Below, one piece after another: positions 11,839-22,164 of a DNA stretch of 64,000 bases. Position 1 is the first letter of the stretch; each line of letters begins with the position of its first letter. The notes below the pieces were generated by a model. It did no database searches and was not told the DNA's origin. It saw only the letters and a list, made by a program, of their open reading frames with translations. The DNA lies in assembly GCF_029784155.1 (NCBI RefSeq), contig NC_073691.1, forward strand, positions 130,324,714-130,388,713. Reading direction: 5' to 3'. Source of the stretch: Uranotaenia lowii. Its lineage: Eukaryota > Arthropoda > Insecta > Diptera > Culicidae. Made by a program: the position numbers and the translations under genes.

Positions 11839-12645
11839 ATACATACCTTTACAATGTAACTATCAATGATAGGAACGTGTGGGAGTCAGGTGGGCCTGTG
11901 GTTACTACTTGACCAATTAGTTATTTAATGATGGGTCAAAAATGGATAGGAATAGAACTGGGACAGGGGTGTTCGGACCTAGACTCAGAATCTCAATTTC
12001 TATGGATAACTGGCTAACAGTACTCCAAGCAGAAGTTCAAGAAATTCTAAAATGCACTTTAACCTGTTTGAAAAGAAGATATAAGTACACAAATATCTAC
12101 ATGTTATCTGACAACCAGGCCGCTATTCGAGCATTATTTTCATTTGACTTATTCCTCAAATGTCTTCTTCTTCGTTTGCCGGTCATCCATCCCTCAGTCA
12201 TGTGAAGCTTCGAGAATTTCAAAGTCAAGCATTCTATAATCGAGCTACTATCATGGAACGAGCAACAATATCAATCAAGGGGGAATATGTTTCGAAAGAC
12301 GTTAAGTTATTTAATCAAAAACTCTCCTACATAAGGCATTGCCTTACGGTTCAGGTAACTATTGTCACGTAAAAGTTACTCAGGAACTTCCATCGCCCCT
12401 TGAAAGGTTCAATTAACGATAACGGAACTTGTAAGCGCTTTTAATGCAGGAGTTTTAAAGAACCTTTATGGGAATTCTAAGTGAAATGTCAAACATGTCT
12501 GTCAATTTCTTGTCATGGTATTTGTTTTGTTTATATCAGCACTGTTTACATTTACAAATAGAATTCAAGAATTTATCGAATTTTTTTTATCGATGTTAAG
12601 ATATTCGAATAACTTTGTGATGAGAATTTTTATTTTTATTTATTA

Positions 12646-13692
12646 GAGGAGATGGGGGCATAATGGCCACCTTAAGGAAAACGGTTATATAACCATAGAA
12701 AATAGCTATAATATGGAGGTTACATTATTGTTTCGTGTTCAGACACTTGAAAAGCCTACTCCCTAACGGGCTGAAACGTGAAAAACTAGATGAAAACGTT
12801 AAAAAATGCATTTTAAAAATTTTTGCCAAAAGCTGAAAACCAACCACTGTGGAGGCATAATGAGAACCCCCCCTGAGTCAGTATGAGCACCATTAATCAG
12901 AGCAAGATGTGCGTTTTTGCCGGGGAATCTAGCAGCGAATTCAATTCGATGAAGTCAGGTGAGTCGTACATTCATCAAACAAAGCAATAACAAAGTAATC
13001 TAGGTCTGTTTGTAGAATACTAACAATTCACGCACGCTCATACATTATGTGCTTTGTTCGGAGGATGATGCTACTAGCCGTATCATGTAACAATAAAAAA
13101 ATCGATCATGAATTGTAAATGGAAAAAAAATCACCTCGAACAGAAATCGAACTCTAGTCTTTTGATTACCTCTCCGACACCTTACCAATAGGCTAAATCG
13201 TCGGATGAATACTAGTCAAGGTGTGGCGCTATAAATCAATTTCAATTCGCTGCTAGATTCTACGGCAGAAAATGCTCAATATGCCTCGAGAATATGGTGC
13301 TCTATATGCCCCTAGTCAACAAATTTAAGTAAAAACGTGTTTTAAAATTGATAAAAGTGAAAAATCAAAAATTTTATGATGGTAAAAATTGAGAAACAAT
13401 GTGTACATCATGTTGCAGTGCGTACATTATAGATCAAGGTTATTTTAAGATCATAAGAGCTTATTTCGTGGTGCTCAAAAATTATAATATTTTCGTAACT
13501 TGAGTACCAAGCTAGTTTTTTTTAAATATCTCTGTAAAGATGATAAGGAGATTCCTTTTTTTTTGTGAAAAATTAATACTATAGGAAGTACGAAACAAAT
13601 CCTCATGAAAATTTATTGAAGAAAATACGCACTTTCGTAGAAAAGCGTAGTTCTCATTATGCCTCGGGTGCTCGTTATGCCCTCATCTCCCC
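12646..13692. mobile_element. MITE, TIR ~GGGGAGATGAGGGCATAA, TA duplication (copy 1)
   Basis: The left end GAGGAGATGGGGGCATAAT and right end GTTATGCCCTCATCTCCCC are inverted repeats bordered by TA (12644-12645, 13693-13694). It is 1047 bp with no coding capacity seen. Related sequence occurs at 41452-41894, 47665-47938 and 63646-64000. It interrupts the CCCAAGC MITE, so it is the younger of the two. Confidence 0.85.
13139..13205 (-). other. tRNA-like (pol III box) segment inside the MITE
   Basis: On the minus strand TAGCCTATTGG resembles an A box and GAGTTCGATTTC, about 35 nt further on, resembles a B box, in tRNA-like spacing. No clean acceptor stem was found, so this is not a tRNA gene. 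It could be a captured SINE head or a tRNA fossil. Confidence 0.4.
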
Positions 13693-14241
13693 TAAATGTA
13701 CTGAAAGTCCTTTGAACGCAATAAGGTACAATTTATTGACCAACCCATTCAGTCATCTCAAATGAAATTAAGTTTAAATACTAATTATTACAGTCGCAAT
13801 GAACTATTGCTTGATTGGTCGAGAGGCTGGTGAGTTTCATTGCAACCTAGAGAGCAGCAGTTCAATTCTCTAGGCGTAAGTAGCTTTTGTAATCAAAACA
13901 ATATAATTAAAATCAATGGGATAGGCCATAATAGACCGGCTAGACCTGGCAATCTGTCATCTGGTTGTTAGAGTGATTTGTTAACCGATATTTTTTTTTC
14001 GGCGCGTAGAAGTTTTTTGACAATCTCTTAGAAGCTGAATAGCATTCTCTACAGCCACCTAAACGAACTTGGAAGTAGCTTTAAGAACTTAAATTTTGGG
14101 CTGACTAGCATTCTCGAGAGCTGAATAAGCTTCTATGAAACTGTTTTAAAGGAATTTTGGTTGCTTGGGTATACAGCATTCGAGCAGGGCTGAGTAAGCT
14201 TTTAAGAGACTGTTTTATGGAACTTTTGATTACTTGGGTAT

Positions 14242-15357
14242 TAGGATAATGCGCGGTGTCCGGTCATAGACAAGTTCCCCCTACTGTTTGTTTCCACACG
14301 AATTCAAGAATGTTCTAGAACTGGGATGAGCAACTTGCGGCCCTCGAAGCTTTTTTTCAAATTTTCATGCCTTAAAATTCTTCTACAAAGGATTTTTAGG
14401 AAGATTAATATGGCTTGATCTGGCACTTCTCTGCATTTGCCCTGCAATCATCCAGATTGTTAACTTTTTTCTGACATTTTAAGCATTTATTATGTTCTGT
14501 TCAAGGCATAAATGCAATATTGTTTATTGGCATAACGTAATTCACTCGAAAATATATTTTTCATATTATCACTGTAGTCCACAATATTTTTAAATGAAAG
14601 TGATGACGAAAAGTATCATCGGTTTTAACAAAAATGTTGTAAGAACGAACGTTCGGCAAGAAGTATTATTAAAAAATTGAGCGAATTTAAAAATGACGAA
14701 GATTTATCGATGTACCTTTCAAATGATTTCAATATCGGTGACGTTGACGTCACACTGGAACTTGAAAAGGAGCTGGAGGGGTGCACTAGAAGCCGAAGAT
14801 GCATTTCCTAGTGCGGGGGTAGTGGAAGGCATCCCGATTTTCTCCAACACAAGCGTCGATACCACACTGATGTCGGATCAAGTGTCCAACTGCAGTTGCA
14901 CTTCAGACCGTTAAGATGGGTTTGAAAAAAAAAATCTAAAATATTTTGGACCTCTGAGAAACATTGAATTTTGCTGTCCGGTCATAGAAATTTTTTCTCT
15001 AGTTTTTTTCGAAGCAAATGTTTCATTCTGGTTTGTCAAAAAAAAAAACATTTATTAAAGGCTTTATCGAATGTTCAATATTCAAAAACCTGTATCCACA
15101 AGACCTGTGCAAGTGATATAAGTTATTTTGTTTCGTTTTTGTGTCATTGGTGACTACTTTGGTGGAGAAATTCGTAGTGTCCGGCCATTGACAACACTTT
15201 TGAAAAGGAACGAAAACTAACATAAAATGATTTCTTTTACCACATGAATGTTATAAATGATTTTGTTCTAATATAGTTTTGTGATCATACTCTTCAAATC
15301 AGTGAAGGAACCAATATTTATAAAAATATATATTTTTGAAGTTATTGCTAAAAAACC
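14242..15357. other. Unassigned DNA with short repeats
   Basis: The short phrase GTGTCCGGTCATAGA recurs at about 14261, 14977 and (diverged) 15177 and 16086, next to ACAAGTTCCCCCTAC in two of these. Around 14665-14790 one plus frame (SEFKNDEDLSMYLSNDFNIG) looks protein-like but is short and stops at once. It may be a transposon remnant. No gene is called. Confidence 0.35.
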
Positions 15358-15361
15358 TTAA

Positions 15362-16081
15362 GGGGGAGTAGGGTCTAACGGGTAAAAAAAGACCATTTTC
15401 ACGAATTTTTTTTTTGAGCTATCGTTCAAACAAATGTATTCAAATTTTTTGCATTATACAAAGCATTGTTAAAAGAACATTTAGTAATTTTTTCGTAGAA
15501 AAATATTGAAAAATGAGCCGGTTACGGAGCACTTTCAAGGATGCCTTTTAGAAAACAGGATTTGTGGTGGACACCGTATCTGAGCACAGAATCATCTGAA
15601 GTCAAAAAATCAGAGCAAAATATTTTTAATAGATGTTTTTCGGGACCCCAACGATTTTATTTAACTTTAAAAAAAATTTTATGAAATTTTTGTGACTGTT
15701 TGAAGAAAAAACTACGATTTTTCACGAAAAAAAATCCGCCATTTTTTATCTGTAAAATCTCCCCAAAGTAAAAAAACAAAAAAAGAAAATCGCTGGGGTT
15801 TGGTATTTTATATGTAGAAAATATGTTCCAAATTTGAAAAGAATCGGTGAAGTAGTTTTTAAATGACGATGTCCACTGACTTTAAAAATGTGCTTTCGAG
15901 AAAAACGCGTTTGAAGTTTCTGCTCTAGAATTCTTGCAGTATTAGATAAGAGGAGATAACGGCCTATAATTTCTACAGTTTTGCTTCGATTGATTTGAAA
16001 ATTTAACACAACATTCTTGAAATGTTTTACAATAGGAAAATAAAAATCGATTTTTTGAAAGTGTTAGACCCTACTCCCCCC
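15362..16081. mobile_element. TTAA-flanked element (piggyBac-like MITE)
   Basis: The terminal inverted repeats GGGGGAGTAGGGTCTAAC / GTTAGACCCTACTCCCCCC are bordered by TTAA on both sides (15358-15361, 16082-16085). The body is 720 bp, AT rich and without transposase. TTAA target duplication is the hallmark of piggyBac-type transposition; assignment to that superfamily is inference. Confidence 0.85.
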
Positions 16082-16438
16082 TTAAGCGTCCGGTAGTATA
16101 TAGACAAGTTCCCCCTACAGTGCTATTAGTTAAAGAGACCATAGTAAACATTTCGTCTCTTTGTTTACTACAGGCTCGTTACTTTTAGTGAATAGTTTGA
16201 AGAAAGTTTAATATATCTATGTCAGATTGTTTGTTTGAACCAAATAAAAAAAACGAACGTTTGCATTTACCCCGGTGTACCTTAAAAAATTCTTTTATTG
16301 TGCATACTTTGCCTATGGAGCCGACAACCTTAAATGACGCCGTCTTCAGAAAAAAAAAATTCACAAATATCGAATCCAAAACAACTGTTAGTTTATAAAT
16401 TATATATTGAAATCCTTAAAACTGCACCAAAACTCGGT

Positions 16439-17197
16439 TTACAGATGTTTAATTCCTAACTCTCCCGGTGCGAAAAGTTTCACGTTTCTATCGTTTACTT
16501 TGTATAGTACGGATCGATCCAGCTGCTTGACGAAAAAAAGCCGATCATGATTTTTACCTGGGTATCGATGGATGCTCAAGCGACCATCGACCTCGCGAAA
16601 GTTTCCGGATGCGAGCGGTTCTAGCTGTAGCTCTGTCTGAGCTAAATCATCCAAATTGGCGCAAAGGACCTTATAAAGATCGGCCGTGTTAAGTTTGATT
16701 ACTAATTGCTGTTCGGGAGTTTGTTTTTCAACTAATGCTTCTACCAAGTCGATCAGTTGGTTTTCCGAATGACCTAGATTTAAAAAGAGGGATACGTCGT
16801 CGAGTATAACCGTTGACTTGGGTGATTCGTCCATGAAAGCGAAAATCCTTGCTTGGAGTTGTTCTAATGTTGGCTCGAGGCGGGGGTAATTTTGTAGCAA
16901 CTCAGAACCCGTGTCGATGACCTGCAACTGCCCACATTCACGGGCTGGTCCAAGATTGTAGGTCAACTTCAAACAAGCGCTGCTATAGTGACTGTAGGAA
17001 TGGTGGGAAGCAATCAGCAGCACCCGATGATCCCGATTGTTCAGCGAACCGGGTGCTGGTTTCAAACGTTGGCCCAAAATCGTGGCTACCAGGAAGCTAC
17101 CGTCGGTTCCACAATTTTGTTTTATAAAGGTGACCGCTGGAAAGGGTTGCTGGTCGGTGCCGATGAGACCACATGTCGAAAGAAGCTGCTGAGCCAT
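16439..17197 (-). CDS. ELP6: Elongator complex protein 6
   Basis: An intact 252-codon frame. It has the hallmarks of ELP6, a RecA-like but ATPase-inactive subunit of the Elp4-5-6 ring that assists tRNA wobble-uridine modification: TDGSFLVATIL near residue 32, HHSYSHYSSACLKL near 65-78, ILDDVSLFLNLGHSENQ near 130, the late strand NFREVDGRLSIHR, and YKVNDRNVKLFAPG close to the C-terminus. Length fits the family (about 250-270 residues). The start MAQQLL is the first ATG after a splice acceptor 28 bp upstream. The coding part is a single exon. Neighbouring transposons end before it on both sides (TTAA element at 16081, MITE at 18531). Confidence 0.92.
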   Translation of the reverse strand: MAQQLLSTCGLIGTDQQPFPAVTFIKQNCGTDGSFLVATILGQRLKPAPGSLNNRDHRVLLIASHHSYSHYSSACLKLTYNLGPARECGQLQVIDTGSELLQNYPRLEPTLEQLQARIFAFMDESPKSTVILDDVSLFLNLGHSENQLIDLVEALVEKQTPEQQLVIKLNTADLYKVLCANLDDLAQTELQLEPLASGNFREVDGRLSIHRYPGKNHDRLFFVKQLDRSVLYKVNDRNVKLFAPGELGIKHL

Positions 17198-17225
17198 TTT
17201 CGTTTGCTACCCAACTTGTTTCTGT
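17198..17225 (-). other. ELP6: ELP6 5' UTR piece with splice acceptor
   Basis: On the minus strand CACCTCTCTTCCAG/ACAGAAAC lies just before the ELP6 ATG, a strong acceptor with a polypyrimidine tract. A matching donor (CACCAACCAG/GTAAGTTG) lies at 19688/19687, so a noncoding first exon near 19688-19780 and a ~2.5-kb intron are plausible. The pairing is inference. Confidence 0.45.
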
Positions 17226-18530
17226 CTGGAAGAGAGGTGAGAAAAAGTTCAACAAATAAGTCACGACATTCGTAATGTTGTGTCAATATGAATCAGCAGT
17301 TTTATAAAATTAAAGCCAAGGCAAGGAAATTCGAGCGTTTTGGTGAAAAAATAAGTTGTCAAATGCAACAATCAAAAACCGTTAATTTGACTAAATCTGA
17401 TATTTACCTTAAAACTTCTTAGTAACTAACCAATTTCTTATACCTGAAACTTTAACTATTATTGACGGTACAACAAAATTACAGGTATCAACACTCAGAG
17501 ACGGGCTGAACATAGTAACAATCACCCTATCAAATCGCTAAGCTATCGTATTTGGTACTGATAAGGCACTCTTCTCGAGCAATCCGCTCATCAGTTCACC
17601 GTGAAAAGTGTCCAGTCGCGTGTGTAAAAGCCGGTGTGGTCTGCTGTGTCTGCCAAAGTAAGAAATGATTACTGTATCGAACTGTTTAAATCGGGAAGAT
17701 TTAATTGTAGATTCGGAAGAGTTACATAAATTGTTGCCGGTCTGAATTCGTTTCAGTTGAAAATTTGTTTCTAGAACAAAACATGTTTTTAACAAATGCT
17801 TCGCGATTTTTTTCGTATGCATTACTTAGTACTTAGGGTTTAGTGTTTACCATTTGAGATTATTGTCTCCAAATTCAGTTTGAGTTTAGGTCTGAATGCT
17901 AAAATTGGTTCATTCACGAAATTTGTGTACTGCATACTACATTTCGAATGTGAAGATGATCTGAACAATTTTTGAGAAAAATACTTATGTATAACAAGGT
18001 AATGCGGTGAATTTCTGAATTTGAGTCATGTGTATATCCACAGGCCAAAGATACCAGTCAAATTTACGAGTTCCCGAAAAAACCATATGCTAATGAGAGT
18101 TAAAAGGTCAAAAACACCTACTAAACTCAAACAAATAAGGAATACTGATTAAAAATTTATACTTACGTGATAAATTTGAATTAAAAGCAGAAAAAAAGAA
18201 AATTAAAAAAGATATTTTTAGAAAGCTGTTTTTAAATCGTTTTGAAAATTCTCACCAACATTGTTTCAATCAAACAGCAACCCTTTAAGGAAAATGTCAA
18301 TAAATTTTTTACCTTCACGAGGGAAGTAACCTTTTCAGTTATGTTGTTCAATAACATAAGATTGCATTATTTCATAACATCACTGTACTGCCGTTATTTG
18401 CAAGATTGTCCCATACGCGATTTTTATCATTTTTCAGTTTATCGCAAAAATCGTTCTAATACATCATTTTTACAGAAAGTTTTGAAATTGCTCCTTCAAT
18501 CTACGTTAATTTTATAAATACTAATACAAT
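17226..18530. other. Non-coding DNA, probable ELP6 5' intron
   Basis: AT-rich sequence without recognisable genes. The 94-codon minus frame at 17538-17822 has no family resemblance and is probably chance. Confidence 0.4.
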
Positions 18531-18771
18531 CCCCCTTATTCTGCGCCGCGCGTGAGGTGACGATAGTCGAGTTACCTGATTCCAGTAGTCGATTTAGGTG
18601 AGAAACGTCTTTAAGAATGAACTTTTTGAGTTCTTATCCTAATCTAGTAGTCACCATGAGTGACAGATCGTATGCTCTGTCACATCGGATTCGGGAATAA
18701 GGTGACAAGACTCACTTGACTCCGACTCGAATCGACTATCGTCACCTCACGCGCGGCGCAGAATAAGGGGG
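18531..18771. mobile_element. MITE with 40-bp perfect terminal inverted repeats
   Basis: It starts CCCCCTTATTCTGCGCCGCG; the right end is its exact reverse complement for 40 bases. The element is 241 bp. The flanks share AAT (left ..ACAAT, right AATGT..), suggesting a 3-bp target duplication. Perfect long TIRs point to a recent insertion. Confidence 0.85.
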
Positions 18772-20860
18772 AATGTATGCGACAATGTATGTATCTTTGC
18801 AATCTAAGTTTAGCCTAATGGGTAAATTCCACCAAACAATGGCAATGCCATTGGAATTTTTAAACAAATTCTGTTCTAAATAAAAAAAAACTGATTTTTT
18901 TTAAATTTTTGTATGAGGCTTATTGAATTGTTCGTTATTAAACATAGAAAATAACAGCTACAAAGCCATATTTTTTATGTTTTTATCATGCTGTTACTTG
19001 CTACTCGGGCTTTCATAGAATGAACATAAACACGCGTACCTGGGAGGACACGCGTAAGTCGTATTGAATTTATTTTTCACATTATACATTTGCAGCCAAA
19101 ATGCATTGCTGTTTCTGATTCAGCATTAATTTTATTTGTACCTATTTACCTATAGTCTTTCTTAAAAGATTATCGGACGAAAAACTTTCGAAAAGATGGA
19201 GGTGCAGGTTATTAAATTCATGGAACGTTATTTATTTTATTTTATACCTACTCGATTCTTATGATAAACTTACGGTATCTTTTAAAACAATTACTTTAAT
19301 ATATGTGAAGAAAGTAATAGAAAAGGTAAGGTTTCAAACGAAGTTTATAAAAATCTTTAAAGCCGTTTTTTTCGTTTCGTTGTTTTTACATGTGGGACAA
19401 TCTTGCCGGTAGCGGCAGCGTATATCTTACGTTTTGAATTAAGAACCCTTTTTTATGAGGCGAATTATAAAAAAGGAAGAGTATAAAAAATCTGCGTTTT
19501 GATTCATCATACATTGTAATTTAGCTGAGGATTTTCATAAACATTTTAAATAGTCGTGAAATTCACCGACATTGACCAGTCCCCACTTAACGGCGCCAAT
19601 GATATCCGATGTTTGCGTTGTAATTTCGCGAAGTAAACCCAGAAAATAATTCGTGAACCTATCGATTGATGAACCATGTCAACTTACCTGGTTGGTGACA
19701 AACGTCTAAAGAACGAAGCTGGAATTATTCCAAAAACAAACTCGTTATCACCGAGTGCGAAGGTTTAGCCGTCCTGCGCCAATTGCAAATGTAAACAACT
19801 TGTTTTATTTCGATTCCGTTCCGAGTCCAAACCGCCCACTCAGCAGCAAAAGCAGCAACAGTCAGCCTCAGCCGATCTTTTTTGACGTTTTGAGAAACCA
19901 CGTGCGTGGTAGTGCAGTATACAAATATACATGCTGCAGCTGATTTCATCTCATATCTCACGCACACAAATATGTAAAAGTCGGAGTGGTGAAAATGAGT
20001 TTCAGGAATGGTTAAGCTTTTGAAACTTTGGGATTTGGTGAATTTTGGATACGCGCAAGGAGATGGCGTGCTTTTCTTTCGTAGAAAATAGGAATCTGAA
20101 TTCGAAAGATGAAGGTTTTTTATCATTGATTTATCAGTATTCTCTAAGCATACTCCTATGGGTTTTTTCAGCTGAAGCAAACTAGATTGATAGTTTAAAT
20201 TTTGAATATATATGGAGGTTTTAGCAACTCCCCAAAAGCTCTGAATGGATCACGCGCGTGCTGACCTTGAATTTGAATGGCGATTCGCGATGGTAAGCAT
20301 TATTTTGGAAAGCGATTTAGAGTTCATACTGATAGACAACTGAAATCTGTGGATCTAAGAAATCTTGAATGTAAGTTATTAAAACTGCATTTTTTTTCTT
20401 TGGAAGTATCGTTCAAAGATTTATGGATTTTCTTGTTGGTAAGCATTCATGATGATCAGAGGGTTCCAAACTTTAAAATTAAACAGGAGTAGGAGTTAAA
20501 AATTAAAAGGTTTGGCATAAACGTTCCGTACAACTTAGTAATCCTTGACATGAATTTTCAGATTTAAAAAAAAATTCTTGACGATTTGAAGTTTGTCATA
20601 CTTTGTTGATGACTCCAAAATTTTAAATTATTGTGTTATATGTTTTTTAAGAAGCATGAAAATTCTCTTCAGACCTGCGTTATCAATCAGCGAAATGTTG
20701 GGAACATCCTTCTAAATGTACAACGTATTTAAAAAAAGTGTAAGTTTACTTTTATATTTCAAATAGAAATAAAATGCTGCGATCAGAAAACTAACCTAGA
20801 TGGTAGCACCAGTGATTTTTAAAAGCTGCATGCTCACAAACACTTACGTCATTGTCCCAT
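18772..20860. other. Intergenic DNA between ELP6 and the carrier gene
   Basis: Mostly AT rich. 19560-20000 is less repetitive and includes a probable minus-strand donor (19687) and CACGTG-type E-box sequence near 19898; it may hold promoters for the divergent genes on either side. The 151-codon minus frame at 19725-20180 has no recognisable domain. Confidence 0.35.
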
Positions 20861-20867
20861 ATGATTT

Positions 20868-21388
20868 TCAGTCCGCGATTCGTTTGTCCGTCGTTACTCG
20901 TCAAAGTCGCAGATCGTCATTCGGCTGAACGGTACGGTGTTACTCTTTATCTTAAGCCTCACGAACTTTCCTTTTATCTATTAATAGCGCCCAGACATCT
21001 GCATATCGGTTTCAAGTGCAACCTGCATCAACAAACAGCTGACGACAGGGCGTGGGAAAAAGCGGTCTTTAGGGGGAGTGTCTCGGCCAATCAAAACAAT
21101 GTTTTTGACCTGCGCTGGCAACAGTCCAATAAATTACTTCGTTTACTAGAGATTTTCATTTCATTCACTACGCGATGGTGTTTATGTGAATGACGGTATC
21201 CACAATTATGTCATCGATTCGCGTCACCCATTTGTTGAAGTGTTCTACGTAGTGATAATTCGCGTTCAGAATGAACTAAATCATTTGATTGTGACTTTTA
21301 CAGGTCACCACCATCCATCCGTACACCAGTACAAGGTCATCGCTACTCGAACTATCCCTCAGCAAGTTAGTAGCTTCCGGGTTCAGCC
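20868..21388 (+). promoter_or_regulatory. Promoter/5' UTR region of the dicarboxylate carrier
   Basis: An arthropod initiator (TTTTCAGTC) lies at about 20865-20872 in GC-richer DNA. A splice acceptor GTGACTTTTACAG ends at 21303, leaving an 85-bp 5' UTR piece (21304-21388) before the ATG, preceded by GGTTCAGCC. A noncoding first exon near 20868-20935 with a donor such as AACG/GTACGG is inference. Confidence 0.4.
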
Positions 21389-21664
21389 ATGGCAGATGAC
21401 AAACGGAAACGAGTCTCGTACTGGTACTTTGGAGGATTGGCCAGTGCCGGGGCTGCCTGTTGTACCCACCCTCTGGATCTGCTCAAGGTGACCCTGCAAA
21501 CCCAGCAAGAGGGCAAGATTTCGTTGCTCCAACTGACCGGGAAAGTTGTAAGAACTCAAGGAGTTCTAGCTCTGTATAATGGGCTGTCGGCTTCGCTACT
21601 TCGACAGCTGACCTATTCGACCACTCGGTTCGGTATCTATGAAGTTGGCAAACAGGCCATGGGC
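21389..21664 (+). CDS. Mitochondrial dicarboxylate carrier (SLC25A10-like), N-terminal part
   Basis: 92 codons before the assembly gap. Residues ~8-30 form the first membrane helix (YWYFGGLASAGAACCTHPLD). The mitochondrial carrier signature Px(D/E)xx(K/R) is present as PLDLLK, followed by VTLQTQQEGKISLL, characteristic of the dicarboxylate/oxoglutarate branch. YNGLSASLLRQLTYSTTRFGIYE matches the end of the first repeat and second helix. The family exchanges malate or succinate for phosphate across the inner membrane and is normally about 290 residues with three repeats; only the first is visible. The remaining exons are in the gap or outside the window: DNA after the gap is a LINE, not carrier sequence. 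Confidence 0.88.
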
Positions 21665-22164
21665 NNNNNNNNNNNNNNNNNNNNNNNNNNNNNNNNNNNN
21701 NNNNNNNNNNNNNNNNNNNNNNNNNNNNNNNNNNNNNNNNNNNNNNNNNNNNNNNNNNNNNNNNNNNNNNNNNNNNNNNNNNNNNNNNNNNNNNNNNNNN
21801 NNNNNNNNNNNNNNNNNNNNNNNNNNNNNNNNNNNNNNNNNNNNNNNNNNNNNNNNNNNNNNNNNNNNNNNNNNNNNNNNNNNNNNNNNNNNNNNNNNNN
21901 NNNNNNNNNNNNNNNNNNNNNNNNNNNNNNNNNNNNNNNNNNNNNNNNNNNNNNNNNNNNNNNNNNNNNNNNNNNNNNNNNNNNNNNNNNNNNNNNNNNN
22001 NNNNNNNNNNNNNNNNNNNNNNNNNNNNNNNNNNNNNNNNNNNNNNNNNNNNNNNNNNNNNNNNNNNNNNNNNNNNNNNNNNNNNNNNNNNNNNNNNNNN
22101 NNNNNNNNNNNNNNNNNNNNNNNNNNNNNNNNNNNNNNNNNNNNNNNNNNNNNNNNNNNNNNNN
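21665..22164. other. Assembly gap (500 N)
   Basis: Exactly 500 N, a conventional spacer; the true length is unknown. Frames running through it are artefacts. Confidence 1.

Larger units (their letters stand above)
7630..12150 (+). pseudogene. LOA/I-like LINE remnant, split by two younger insertions
   Basis: Three separated pieces read as one broken non-LTR retrotransposon. 7630-7760 encodes the post-RT segment SLVWWTKTVQAMARKKLAKL. 8807-9021 encodes KFKINSLIVKNDDWMEMKPV. 11844-12150 continues with a WESGG-like stretch and an RNase H domain (FNDGSKM..TGTGVFG ... AEVQEIL ... LSDNQAAIRAL). An RNase H after the RT is typical of the LOA and I groups. The first RNase H motif reads FNDGSK where T is usual, and there are stops and frameshifts, so it is dead. 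The gaps are filled exactly by a TA-MITE (7762-8804) and an LTR element (9022-11838), both with target duplications lying in the LINE. Confidence 0.75.
12350..14169. mobile_element. MITE CCCAAGCAACCA family (copy 2, inverted, interrupted)
   Basis: Reverse-complement relative of 7762-8804. Its right end (GGTTGCTTGGG followed by TA at 14170-14171) is intact. The left end is missing about 100 bp of the other terminus. A second MITE family (12646-13692) is inserted in its middle. Just after 14171 a partial duplicate of the terminal ~70 bp follows, ending GATTACTTGGGTA at about 14240. Confidence 0.8.

Noticed and set aside
19725..20180. 151-codon minus gene
   Set aside because: No domain, no start context, and it overlaps a probable splice donor region; treated as chance.
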